8,403 nucleotides of DNA from an uncultured Gammaproteobacteria bacterium (GTDB lineage Bacteria; Pseudomonadota; Gammaproteobacteria; Arenicellales; Poriferihabitantaceae), in NCBI GenBank assembly GCA_938021685.1, contig CALIFM010000252.1, positions 1-8,403 of the forward strand, in the 5' to 3' direction. Both the position numbers and the translations under genes were made by a program. Under the pieces are notes generated by a model, which searched no databases, was not told the DNA's origin, and saw nothing but the letters and a program-made list of their open reading frames with translations. This document shows positions 1 through 7,628 of this stretch, one piece after another. Every line of letters starts with the position of its first letter. The first letter of the stretch is position 1.

Positions 1-72
1 AACATAAAGTAGAAAAATAGCCGTTTAAATGGTTTTTTTGCCCTTTGGAGAGAGATTATAGGCTTTTTTTCT
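1..72. other. AT-rich non-coding flank downstream of the thiolase gene
   Basis: This short stretch follows the thiolase stop codon in the direction of transcription. It contains two runs of seven T on the plus strand (about 33-39 and 64-70), which read as A runs in the operon transcript and so do not form the U tract of a minus-strand terminator. On the plus strand, AGCC at 19-22 and GGTT at 31-34 could pair weakly (with G-U wobble) just before a T run. That could end a transcript arriving from the left, but the stem is too short for me to call. I see no gene and no convincing terminator for the operon here. Confidence 0.4.
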
Positions 73-1269
73 CTACAAAGCTTCGACAATCATTGCAAAA
101 CCCATGCCTGTGCCGATACACATGGTCACCATTCCATATCGACCACCGGTTCGTTTTAAACCATGCATCACAGTGGCTGTACGAATTGCACCGGTCGCAC
201 CTAAGGGGTGGCCTAATGCAATGGCGCCGCCATTTGGGTTAACTTTGTCAGCATCAAGCCCCAGCTCGTTAATGACGGCTAGAGACTGCGCAGCAAATGC
301 TTCATTTAACTCAATCCAATCAAGCTGGCTTTGCTTGATGCCTGCCCGTTTCAAGCAAGCGGGAATTGCCTCTTTGGGGCCAATGCCCATAACGGCTGGT
401 GGTACGCCCACTACGGCAGAGGTGACAAAGCGGCCCATTGGCGTGAGATTATATTTTTTAAGCGCAGCTTCGCTAGCTAGTAGTACTGCACCAGCTCCAT
501 CTGACATTTGCGATGAGTTGCCAGCTGTGACTGTACCGTTTGCTTGAAATACTGTGCGTAGGCCGCTCAATACTTCAGCCGTTGAACCTGGCCGTGGGCC
601 TTCATCAGTGTCTATGATGTTACTGCGCGTTTTGATGCAACTACCGTGCTCATCGGGCATTGTAGTGATGACTTCATAAGGCGCAATTTCATCTTCGAAA
701 TGGCCTTGTGCAATCGCGGACAATGCGCGGCTGTGTGATTGTTCAGCAAAAGCGTCTTGTGCTTCACGGCTCACGTTCCATCTGGCGGCTACCTTTTCGC
801 CTGTCAAGCCCATGCCATAAGCGATGGCAATGTTATCGTCTTGTAATATACGGTGATTCATAGCAATTTTATTGCCCATCATAGGCACCATGCTCATTGA
901 CTCGGTACCTGCGCCTATCATGAGATCTGCTTCACCTAAGCGAATTTTATCGGCAGCCATGGCCACGGCCTGTGAACCAGACGAGCAAAAGCGATTTATT
1001 GTTAAAGCGGGTACGTTGTCAGGAAATCCGGCCAGCAAGGTAGCAATACGCGCTACATTCATGCCTTGCTCCGCTTCAGGCATGGCACAGCCAACCACAA
1101 TATCTTCCACGGCGGCTTGTAAATCCTGACTGTTATGGGTCACTGCTTGTAGACAGTGGGCCAATAAATCGTCAGGGCGAGTATGCTTGAACGCGCCATT
1201 TCTTTTGCCCACGGGGCTGCGTAGTGCCTCAACGATGTATACGTCTTGAATTTGTTTGTTCTGTGTCAT
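73..1269 (-). CDS. fadA: Acetyl-CoA C-acyltransferase (3-ketoacyl-CoA thiolase)
   Basis: This cytoplasmic enzyme carries out the last step of beta-oxidation: it cleaves 3-ketoacyl-CoA with CoA to release acetyl-CoA and a shortened acyl-CoA. The 398-residue protein is full length for the thiolase family. The nucleophilic cysteine is C95 in NRFCSSGS. The NEAF motif is at 322-325, the GHP motif with catalytic H354 is at 353-355, and the second catalytic cysteine C384 sits in the C-terminal MCIGTGMG segment. All the catalytic residues are therefore present. The start lies 9 bases after the stop of the FadN-type gene, and no clear Shine-Dalgarno sequence precedes it, which suggests translational coupling. 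The pairing with a FadN-type multifunctional enzyme matches the fadN-fadA arrangement known from Bacillus subtilis and many proteobacteria. The symbol fadA is used by homology; the protein could equally be named as a FadI or generic AtoB-like paralogue, but the operon context favours long-chain fatty-acid degradation. Confidence 0.95.
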   Translation of the reverse strand: MTQNKQIQDVYIVEALRSPVGKRNGAFKHTRPDDLLAHCLQAVTHNSQDLQAAVEDIVVGCAMPEAEQGMNVARIATLLAGFPDNVPALTINRFCSSGSQAVAMAADKIRLGEADLMIGAGTESMSMVPMMGNKIAMNHRILQDDNIAIAYGMGLTGEKVAARWNVSREAQDAFAEQSHSRALSAIAQGHFEDEIAPYEVITTMPDEHGSCIKTRSNIIDTDEGPRPGSTAEVLSGLRTVFQANGTVTAGNSSQMSDGAGAVLLASEAALKKYNLTPMGRFVTSAVVGVPPAVMGIGPKEAIPACLKRAGIKQSQLDWIELNEAFAAQSLAVINELGLDADKVNPNGGAIALGHPLGATGAIRTATVMHGLKRTGGRYGMVTMCIGTGMGFAMIVEAL

Positions 1270-1278
1270 GATTCTATT

Positions 1279-3654
1279 CTAGTTGCGCAGAGGCTTACCC
1301 GTCTTTAAAGTGTGTGCAATGCGTTGCTGAGTTTTCTCTTGATGTATCAGTTCAATAAAATTATCGCGTTCCAGTTTAAGCAGCCAATCTTGCTCTACCA
1401 GTGAGCCGCTTTCTACTTCTCCGCCACATAAGCTGGTGGCGATGCGTTGCGCGATTTCATAGTCGTACTCAGAGATAAAGCCACCTTCAAGCATATTCAC
1501 TGCTATTGCCATCAAATTAGCGATGCCGGTTTTGCCCATTACTGGTACCAGTTCATCACGCGATGGTGGGCGAAAGCTTGTGGCGTTCATTGCAGCGGCA
1601 TGCGCCAGTGCAGAATGCAGCAATTCGCGGTTATTAACAACGACTACGTCTTTTTTGGTCATTAAGCCCAATGCTTTGGCATCACACCCGCTAGCGGACA
1701 CCTTGGCCATTGCAGTGGCCTCGAATGCCGATTGGATATGCGGCATTAGGTCACCGTTTTTGGCTAAATGTGCGCTGCGTAAGGCGAGTTCTTTTAAGCC
1801 TCCTCCAGCGGGTATAAGGCCGACGCCAGCTTCAACCAAGCCGATGTAAGATTCTTGTGCCGCTACGGTTAATTGGCAATGCATTTGAAATTCACAAGCG
1901 CCGCCAAGCGCCATGCCTTGCACAGCGGCTACGGTGGGAACGAAACAATGGCGCAGTGCCATAGATGCTGCTTGAAAACCTTCTACTAGTTTTACAATCT
2001 CATCAAAGTGCCCTTGTGCAAAGCTAGTAGAGGCTTCTTTGAGATCAGCACCCACACCAAAGGGGCTGTTGGGATGCCACAGCACCAAGCCAGCAAAATT
2101 CTGTTCTGCTTGTTCACAAGCCTGTGGAATACTTTGTAACACCTCTGCATTGATGGTGTTCATTTTTGTTTTGTAGCTCAGTACGGCGATATCTTTTCCT
2201 GCGTCCCACATCCGAACTGAGTTATTTTCGAACACAGTTTTGCCAAGTTTTCCAGTTTTGCTAGTTTTCTTGTAGTCGGCATTATCACGCGGTACTTGGC
2301 GCTTATATACTGGGTGATCGCGTAGTGGTACATAGGCGTTTTCGCTGGGCGAATAAGAGCCTTTAGCAGTATGGATGTTCTCTAAGCCTCGCGTCCACTT
2401 AGGCAACGGTGCAGAAGATAATAAACTGCCAGCATCTAGTTCTTCTTGTAACAGGGCAAGGGTTTTTTCAAAACCAATTTTTTGCATGATTTCAAATGGT
2501 CCTAGCTCCCAACCAAAGCCCCAACGGATGGCAAAGTCGACATCACGTGCGCTGTGTGCAATTTCTTCTAAGGTGACTAGACAATAGTGAAATAAATCGC
2601 GCAGGCAAGCCCAAATAAACTGTGCCTGCGGATGGTCACTAGCACGTAAGGCGTCCACGGTCTTACTCCAATTCTTGCTCAACAGCTTGGCTACCTTCGG
2701 GTCAAATTCACCGATTGCATCTATGTAGCTGCCTTCGCCATTATTATGGGTTGGGCTGAATACCTGTTTACCCTTGTTAATATAAATACCTTTGCGGGTT
2801 TTTTGGCCAAGTGCGCCATTTTCAACCATCTTTGTAATGTAGTTTGGCACATCATAGAGGGCGCTCCATGGATCGTTAGGCAATTGGCCTTTTAGGGTGT
2901 TGATCACATGTGCCATGGTGTCCAGGCCCACCACGTCTGCGGTGCGGAATGTGCCCGACTTAGGGCGTCCTAATGGCTTGCCAGTTATTTGGTCCACTAC
3001 CTCAAAGCCAATGCCGTAATTTTTAGCATGTTCCATGGTCGCGAGCATGCTGAACACGCCAATACGGTTGCCAATGAAGTTAGGTGTGTCTTTTGCTACT
3101 ACCACGCCCTTACCAAGTGTGCTGACAAAAAACGGTTCTAAAGCTTCGATTACGCTTGGATCAGTATGCTTGCAGGGAATCATTTCCAACAAATGCATAT
3201 AGCGCGGTGGGTTGAAAAAATGAATACCTAAAAATTGTTTGCGCAGGGTCGGAGATAACACTTTGGCTAAGTCGTTGATGCTTAGCCCTGAGGTGTTGGT
3301 TGCTAAAATAACGTCATCAGCAAGATGGGGTTCAATCTGATCATAAAGCGCTTTCTTCCATTCCATCTTTTCGGCAATGGCTTCGATAACTAGATCACAT
3401 TCGCCTAGTTTTTCAAGATCTTCTTCGTAATTAGCGGGTTTAATCTGTTTTTCAACGCCAGCGGTTGCTAGGGGTGCAGGCTTGAGTTTAGTCAGGCCTT
3501 TGATCGCAGCATATATCGTGCTGGACTTATTGCCTTGCTTAGCAGGTAAGTCGTACAACAGCACGTCTACCCGACTATTAGCTAAATGTGCAGCCACTTG
3601 TGCACCCATTACACCTGCGCCCAATATAGCTACTTTTTTGATAACTCGGTTCAT
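1279..3654 (-). CDS. fadN: FadN-type 3-hydroxyacyl-CoA dehydrogenase / enoyl-CoA hydratase
   Basis: This multifunctional beta-oxidation enzyme should hydrate 2-enoyl-CoA to 3-hydroxyacyl-CoA and oxidise that with NAD+ to 3-ketoacyl-CoA, the substrate of the thiolase encoded next. Of its 791 residues, the N-terminal part is the dehydrogenase. It has a Rossmann GAGVMG loop at 12-17, the catalytic histidine H145 in HFFNPP and its partner glutamate E157 in LLEMIP, followed by the C-terminal dehydrogenase domains to about residue 430. A crotonase domain follows from about 475 to 680. It has the oxyanion loop GADLKE at 535-540 (usual form SAGADLKE) and two glutamates at the usual catalytic positions, E588 in GGACEF and E608 in LVEAGVGLIP. 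The dehydrogenase comes before the hydratase, the reverse of E. coli FadB, and length and order match B. subtilis FadN (about 790 residues). The start fits the family N terminus, but only a weak ribosome-binding site is visible. The gene lies 162 bases after fadH. The symbol is by architecture; no E. coli-type isomerase activity is implied. Confidence 0.93.
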   Translation of the reverse strand: MNRVIKKVAILGAGVMGAQVAAHLANSRVDVLLYDLPAKQGNKSSTIYAAIKGLTKLKPAPLATAGVEKQIKPANYEEDLEKLGECDLVIEAIAEKMEWKKALYDQIEPHLADDVILATNTSGLSINDLAKVLSPTLRKQFLGIHFFNPPRYMHLLEMIPCKHTDPSVIEALEPFFVSTLGKGVVVAKDTPNFIGNRIGVFSMLATMEHAKNYGIGFEVVDQITGKPLGRPKSGTFRTADVVGLDTMAHVINTLKGQLPNDPWSALYDVPNYITKMVENGALGQKTRKGIYINKGKQVFSPTHNNGEGSYIDAIGEFDPKVAKLLSKNWSKTVDALRASDHPQAQFIWACLRDLFHYCLVTLEEIAHSARDVDFAIRWGFGWELGPFEIMQKIGFEKTLALLQEELDAGSLLSSAPLPKWTRGLENIHTAKGSYSPSENAYVPLRDHPVYKRQVPRDNADYKKTSKTGKLGKTVFENNSVRMWDAGKDIAVLSYKTKMNTINAEVLQSIPQACEQAEQNFAGLVLWHPNSPFGVGADLKEASTSFAQGHFDEIVKLVEGFQAASMALRHCFVPTVAAVQGMALGGACEFQMHCQLTVAAQESYIGLVEAGVGLIPAGGGLKELALRSAHLAKNGDLMPHIQSAFEATAMAKVSASGCDAKALGLMTKKDVVVVNNRELLHSALAHAAAMNATSFRPPSRDELVPVMGKTGIANLMAIAVNMLEGGFISEYDYEIAQRIATSLCGGEVESGSLVEQDWLLKLERDNFIELIHQEKTQQRIAHTLKTGKPLRN

Positions 3655-3717
3655 TTTTCAAATAATTTGGTAATGGTTTTAGTTTTTTATAAGTGGCTAT
3701 TTTAAATGTTTGTGGAT

Positions 3718-3791
3718 TATGTGTGTAGTTTTATTAGATAAGCGGCATGCTAAATGCATGCCATCATTAATGGCGTACTTAGCGTTAATTT
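3718..3791 (-). pseudogene. Degenerate duplicate of the fadH 3' end
   Basis: On the minus strand this stretch aligns without gaps to the last 24 codons of the upstream fadH (3820-3893), at a constant offset of 102 bases. Over the 24 codons, 55 of 72 bases and 17 of 24 encoded residues match, including RLSN, then K in place of E, then TTHI. Of the 17 differences 16 are transitions and one is a transversion. The copy is bounded by an in-frame TAA at its 5' side (3790-3792) and lacks the fadH stop: the equivalent codon is ATC, and the frame runs to a TAG at 3697-3699. Similarity stops abruptly beyond 3791. It has no ribosome-binding site and is far too short to encode a reductase, so I read it as a gene remnant. 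The longest reading from an internal ATG (3759) would give only 20 codons. Confidence 0.8.
3744..3762. repeat. Perfect 7-base inverted repeat with 5-base spacer
   Basis: The arms GGCATGC (3744-3750) and GCATGCC (3756-3762) are exact reverse complements around the spacer TAAAT. A second, weaker inverted repeat overlaps it: GCCAT at 3760-3764 and ATGGC at 3770-3774. Both lie in the degenerate fadH-tail copy; the corresponding part of intact fadH does not have the 7-base arms. No T run follows on either strand, so it does not look like an intrinsic terminator. It could be a small RNA hairpin or a protein-binding dyad, or it may have arisen by drift in the remnant. Confidence 0.5.
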
Positions 3792-3816
3792 AGCCTCTTT
3801 TTTATAGACTTGCAGG

Positions 3817-5889
3817 TTATATATGTGTGGTTTCGTTAGATAAACGGTGTGCTAAACGTATTCCATCATCGATGGCACGCTTAGCATCAATTTCACGCGC
3901 CACTAAAGCACCACCAATTAGATGAGAGCTTTGCCCGTTGTCCAGCAAGTATTGGTGCAAGTCTTTCACAGATTCTTGTCCGGCGCATATGATGATGTTG
4001 TCTACGGCTAGCACTTGCGCTTTGCCGTCAATTTGGATGTGTAAACCCGCATCATCAATTTTGTCATATTGCACGCCGCCAAGCATTGTCACATTTTTAT
4101 CTTTCAAGCTTTGGCGGTGAATCCAACCAGTAGTTTTACCCAAACCTTTGCCTAATTTACTGGCTTTGCGTTGTAATAAGGTGATGTCCCGTGGAGAGTC
4201 TGCAGGGAGTTTGTTGGTGAGTGCGCCGCGGTTGGCGTAATCTAAGTCGATGCCCCACTCTTTATAATAAGCAGCTTTATCGGCTTCGGGGTGTGCTTCA
4301 TTTGGGTTTAGGTTGCTTGGTTTGGAAGCAGTGTGATCAGCAAGATACTCAGCAGTATCAAAGCCAATGCCGCCTGCGCCGATAATGGCAACACGTTTGC
4401 CGACTGGCTTTTTGTCTAACAGCACCTCGGGGTAGCTCAATACGCTAGGATGATCAATACCGGGGATCTTAGGTGTACGTGGAGTCACGCCGGTGGCCAC
4501 TACTACTTCATCGAAGCCGCTTAGCAAGGCAATATCAGCTTTAGTATTAAGCTTAACCTCAATAGCGAGCTGTTTAATTTGCTGCTTGAAGTAGCGAATG
4601 CTTTCAAAAAACTCTTCTTTGCCGGGGATTTCTTTGGCGATATTAAATTGGCCTCCCAGCTGCTTGGTTTGTTCAAATACGGTCACATCGTGGCCTAATT
4701 GGGCGGCTTCAATGGCGCAGGATAAGCCTGCGGGGCCTGCGCCGACCACAGCAATGCGCTTTGAAATAGCAGTTTTGCGGAGCGGGAAATCGATCTCAGC
4801 ACAGGCTTTTGGGTTAACTAGGCAACTGGCAACTTGACCTTTAAACACATGATCAAGGCAAGCTTGGTTGCAAGCAATGCAGGTATTGATTAAATGTGCT
4901 TCGCCTTGCTGCGCTTTTTGCAGCAGAGCAGGGTCGGCTAAAAAAGGGCGGGCCATCGACACCATATCAGCGTCGCCATCAGCAATAACTTGGTCAGCTA
5001 CTTCAGCAGTGTTGATGCGGTTAGTGGTGATGATAGGGATATTTATATGTGGCTTTAATTTGGCTGAAACCCAAGTGAACGCTGCGCGTGGCACCATGGT
5101 GGCAATAGTAGGAATGCGGGTTTCGTGCCAGCCTATGCCGGTATTGATCAGCGTAGCACCAGCTTGCTCTACCTGTTTTGCCAGTTGCACCACTTCGTCC
5201 CAGTTTGAGCCTTGCTCGATTAAGTCGATCATTGACAAGCGAAAGATGACGATGAAGTCTTCGCCTACTTTTTGACGTACGGCACGCAGCACCTCAAGCG
5301 GCAAGCGGCAGCGGTTTTCATATGAGCCGCCGTACGCATCGGTACGTTTGTTAGTGCGTGGCGCAATAAATTGATTGAGCAGATAGCCTTCTGAGGCCAT
5401 GATCTCCACGCCGTCGTAGCCTGCTTTTTTTGCAAGCTGAGCACAACGGGCAAAATCGTTGATGGTTTTACGGATTCCAAAGCGACTCAGTGCCCACGGC
5501 TTAAAGGGCGAAATCGGCGATTTTATCCTTGAGGCGCTGACACATAAGGGATGATAAGCATAGCGGCCAGTATGTAAAATTTGCAGACAAATTTTTGCCC
5601 CTTGTGTTTTGTGCACGGCTTCTGTCACTTGACGGTGACCTTTGAGTTGCCATGGGAAACTAAGCTGTGCTGAAAACGGTGCGGTGCGTCCAGCAAAATT
5701 GGGGGCAATACCGCCAGTGACAATCAGCCCGACGCCACCTTCGGCACGCTCTTGGTAGAATCTGGCCAGCTTATGATGGCCGTTTTTGGATTCTTCTAGC
5801 CCAGTGTGCATCGAGCCCATGATGACGCGATTTTTAAGTTCGGTGAAGCCTAGGTCCAGTGGTGCAAACAAAGCAGGGTAGACAGCCAT
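3817..5889 (-). CDS. fadH: 2,4-dienoyl-CoA reductase (NADPH)
   Basis: This enzyme reduces 2,4-dienoyl-CoA to an enoyl-CoA, which allows unsaturated fatty acids with even-position double bonds to pass through beta-oxidation. The 690-residue protein is slightly longer than E. coli FadH (672) and resembles it throughout. An Old Yellow Enzyme-type FMN barrel occupies about 1-330, with Y169 in SEGYL and H255 in GIGWHE matching the E. coli catalytic pair Tyr166/His252 at a constant offset of three. The 4Fe-4S cysteines are C337, C340, C344 and C356. The FAD fold starts with GAGPAGLS at 383-390, and a second dinucleotide fold carries GAGGIG at 504-509. Extra length lies near 515-545 and in a C-terminal tail after RLA. 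The start fits the E. coli N terminus (YPxLFAPLDLGF), although no good Shine-Dalgarno sequence precedes it. The gene follows fadD by 51 bases, in which I see no regulatory site. Its last 24 codons are repeated in degenerate form just downstream. Confidence 0.96.
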   Translation of the reverse strand: MAVYPALFAPLDLGFTELKNRVIMGSMHTGLEESKNGHHKLARFYQERAEGGVGLIVTGGIAPNFAGRTAPFSAQLSFPWQLKGHRQVTEAVHKTQGAKICLQILHTGRYAYHPLCVSASRIKSPISPFKPWALSRFGIRKTINDFARCAQLAKKAGYDGVEIMASEGYLLNQFIAPRTNKRTDAYGGSYENRCRLPLEVLRAVRQKVGEDFIVIFRLSMIDLIEQGSNWDEVVQLAKQVEQAGATLINTGIGWHETRIPTIATMVPRAAFTWVSAKLKPHINIPIITTNRINTAEVADQVIADGDADMVSMARPFLADPALLQKAQQGEAHLINTCIACNQACLDHVFKGQVASCLVNPKACAEIDFPLRKTAISKRIAVVGAGPAGLSCAIEAAQLGHDVTVFEQTKQLGGQFNIAKEIPGKEEFFESIRYFKQQIKQLAIEVKLNTKADIALLSGFDEVVVATGVTPRTPKIPGIDHPSVLSYPEVLLDKKPVGKRVAIIGAGGIGFDTAEYLADHTASKPSNLNPNEAHPEADKAAYYKEWGIDLDYANRGALTNKLPADSPRDITLLQRKASKLGKGLGKTTGWIHRQSLKDKNVTMLGGVQYDKIDDAGLHIQIDGKAQVLAVDNIIICAGQESVKDLHQYLLDNGQSSHLIGGALVAREIDAKRAIDDGIRLAHRLSNETTHI
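3820..3893 (-). repeat. Parent unit of the fadH-tail direct repeat
   Basis: These are the codons for FadH residues 667-690 plus two flanking bases, the intact member of a direct repeat whose degenerate partner is at 3718-3791. Over the full 74 bases, 57 positions match. The parent unit includes the C-terminal tail that E. coli FadH lacks, so the partner must derive from this gene or from a close relative of it and not from a distant FadH. Confidence 0.8.
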
Positions 5890-5940
5890 CTTTGGTTTTA
5901 GATGAAGTTTGGTTGGGGATTAGTTAGCTGTTTATTTAGG

Positions 5941-7614
5941 CTAATCGTCACGCAAGTCTTTGCGTGATATTTTGCCGACATTGGTTTTGGGTAGTTCTTC
6001 ATCCATAAACACTATTTCTTTGGGGCGTTTATAGCCGGTTAGATTTTCACGGCAATAGGCTTTGACCTCATCTACGCTTAAAGTGCTGTCTTCTTTAACT
6101 ACAAACAGTTTAACCACTTCGCCCGAGATATCATCGGGGATGCCAATGGCTGCTGCTTCTAACACTTTTGGATGTTGGCTGACTACGTTTTCAATTTCGT
6201 TGGGAAAGACATTAAAACCGGAAACCAATATCATGTCTTTTTTGCGGTCTAAAAGTTTCACATAGCCATGCTCATCTATCTGGGCAAAATCACCAGTACG
6301 AAAGTAACCGTCTTTGGTGAAGGCCTCTTCGTTTACTTCGGGTAATTGCCAATATCCTTGTGTTACTTGTGGGCCTTTAACACATAGCTCACCTTCTTTA
6401 TTGATGCCGACATCCTTACCTTGGTCGTCCTTCATTTGCACATAGGTGGAAGAAATGGGCAGGCCGATAGAGCCGGTGAACTCTTTTACACCCAGCGGAT
6501 TGACACAAACAGCTGGCGAGGTTTCGGTTAGACCGTAAGCTTCAACGACCACAGAATTAGTTGCTGTGAGCCAATCACGTGCTACATCGTCGGTCACCGC
6601 CATGCCGCCAGCAAAAGATAGATTGAGATTGCTGAAGTCAATGTCGTTAAAGCCTTTTGTATTAAGCAACTTGCGAAACAAAGTGTTGACGCCGATGAAT
6701 ACCGTGAATTCGGTTTTCTTTAAGAACTTAACAAAGCCCTCAAAGTCGCGCGGATTGGTGATTAAAATGTTTTCATTGCCGATGCTGGTCATCAGCAACA
6801 TATTAGCGGTCAATGAGAAGATGTGATACAGCGGCAACGCAGTGATCGCTTTTTCTTGGTCTTCAGTTAAAGTATCGCCTATCCAAGCTTTGGCTTGCAG
6901 CACGTTGGCAATGATATTGCCATGAGTCAGAATAGCGCCTTTAGAAACGCCAGTTGTGCCGCCTGTATATTGCAAGAAGGCGATGTCGTCTAGGGTAATC
7001 GTGGCCTCAGTGCAGCTATGCTGCTCGCCTTTAGTAAGGGCTTGTTTAAAGCGTGGAGCTTGTTTAAGGCCGTGTTTAGGCACCATGCGCTTGACATAAC
7101 GAAGCACAAAATCAATCACTTTGCCTTCGGCGCCTTGCAGCATTTCACCGACGCTAGTACACACTAAGTGTTGTACTTGCGTGTCGGGTATGGTGGCTTC
7201 TACAGTTTGGGCGAAATTTTCTAGAAACACCAGTGTGGTGGCGCCAGAGTCATTAAGCTGGTGAGTGAGCTCACGACGGGTATACATGGGATCAATGTTG
7301 ACTACCATCAGGCCCAAGCGTAAAGCGCCAAACAGCGCGATGGGATATTGCAGCAGATTAGGCAGCATGATCGCAATGCGGTCGCCTTTGCTGAGCTTAA
7401 GCTCATGTTGCAAATAAGCAGCAAAATTTAAGCTTAGCTGGTCAATTTGCGCGAAGCTTAGACTGGTTTTAAAATTAGAAAATGCCGCTTCATTAGGGAC
7501 ACGCTGGCAGGATTCACGCAAAAACTCGATGATTGATTGACGCGTGCCGATGTCAATATCATGTGGAGTGCCGTCGGGGTAAGAGTCGAGCCAAAAGCGT
7601 TGTATTTCTTTCAT
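5941..7614 (-). CDS. fadD: Long-chain-fatty-acid-CoA ligase
   Basis: FadD activates free fatty acids to acyl-CoA through an acyl-adenylate, at the inner face of the cytoplasmic membrane, and so commits them to beta-oxidation. The 557 residues match E. coli FadD (561) closely along the whole length. The ATP-binding P-loop is YTGGTTGVSKG at 216-226. The adenylate-forming YGLTE motif is at 360-364. The fatty-acyl-CoA synthetase signature runs from about 435 to 459 and includes FRTGD and LDRKKD. The C-terminal catalytic lysine is K548 in NVGKI. No inactivating change is visible. The start is supported by a very strong Shine-Dalgarno sequence, AGGAGGT, seven bases upstream. The gene begins 14 bases after the stop of the TetR-family gene and leads the enzyme genes of the operon. 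Confidence 0.97.
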   Translation of the reverse strand: MKEIQRFWLDSYPDGTPHDIDIGTRQSIIEFLRESCQRVPNEAAFSNFKTSLSFAQIDQLSLNFAAYLQHELKLSKGDRIAIMLPNLLQYPIALFGALRLGLMVVNIDPMYTRRELTHQLNDSGATTLVFLENFAQTVEATIPDTQVQHLVCTSVGEMLQGAEGKVIDFVLRYVKRMVPKHGLKQAPRFKQALTKGEQHSCTEATITLDDIAFLQYTGGTTGVSKGAILTHGNIIANVLQAKAWIGDTLTEDQEKAITALPLYHIFSLTANMLLMTSIGNENILITNPRDFEGFVKFLKKTEFTVFIGVNTLFRKLLNTKGFNDIDFSNLNLSFAGGMAVTDDVARDWLTATNSVVVEAYGLTETSPAVCVNPLGVKEFTGSIGLPISSTYVQMKDDQGKDVGINKEGELCVKGPQVTQGYWQLPEVNEEAFTKDGYFRTGDFAQIDEHGYVKLLDRKKDMILVSGFNVFPNEIENVVSQHPKVLEAAAIGIPDDISGEVVKLFVVKEDSTLSVDEVKAYCRENLTGYKRPKEIVFMDEELPKTNVGKISRKDLRDD

Positions 7615-7621
7615 TATTCCG

Positions 7622-7628
7622 ACCTCCT
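7622..7628 (-). promoter_or_regulatory. Strong Shine-Dalgarno sequence of fadD
   Basis: AGGAGGT on the minus strand is an extended match to the 16S anti-Shine-Dalgarno sequence, with a seven-base spacer to the fadD ATG. It directly abuts the TAA stop of the regulator gene (7629-7631), so ribosomes ending the regulator sit on the fadD initiation site. The other enzyme genes of the operon have no comparable site. Confidence 0.85.

Larger units (their letters stand above)
3655..3816. other. Intergenic region between fadH and the FadN-type gene
   Basis: This is the only long gap in an otherwise tight operon. Reading in the operon direction, 25 bases follow the fadH stop, then comes a degenerate copy of the fadH 3' end (3791-3718), then about 60 AT-rich bases lead into the next start codon. 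The AT-rich leader contains a TATAAA hexamer on the minus strand (about 3687-3692), but I could not pair it with a convincing -35 element. An internal promoter is therefore possible and not shown. No terminator with a U tract was found, so read-through from fadH is likely. Confidence 0.5.

Noticed and set aside
19..39. Possible plus-strand terminator hairpin before a T run
   Set aside because: The stem is only about four pairs and uses G-U wobble, and it faces the wrong way for the operon. It is too weak to annotate.
104..547. A 147-codon open frame on the plus strand, opposite the thiolase gene
   Set aside because: It lies wholly antisense to a clearly conserved enzyme, its translation shows no recognisable domain, and it has no convincing ribosome-binding site. 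The same applies to the plus-strand frames at 872-1129, 1523-1849, 4868-5275 and others.
3697..3759. A 20-codon reading frame inside the fadH remnant
   Set aside because: It has no ribosome-binding site, and its similarity is fully explained by descent from the fadH tail. A leader-peptide role is not supported.
3718..3893. Template/variable repeat pair of a diversity-generating retroelement
   Set aside because: The differences are spread over all bases and are mostly transitions; they are not concentrated at adenines, and no reverse transcriptase gene is present.
5265..5480. A 71-codon minus-strand frame inside fadH
   Set aside because: It is an out-of-frame shadow of fadH, whose main frame is intact and conserved across this region. 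It does not indicate a frameshift.
7392..7405. Perfect 14-base palindrome TGAGCTTAAGCTCA within fadD
   Set aside because: It encodes part of the conserved ELKLSKGDR segment and arises from the adjacent Leu and Lys codons. There is nothing around it to suggest an operator.
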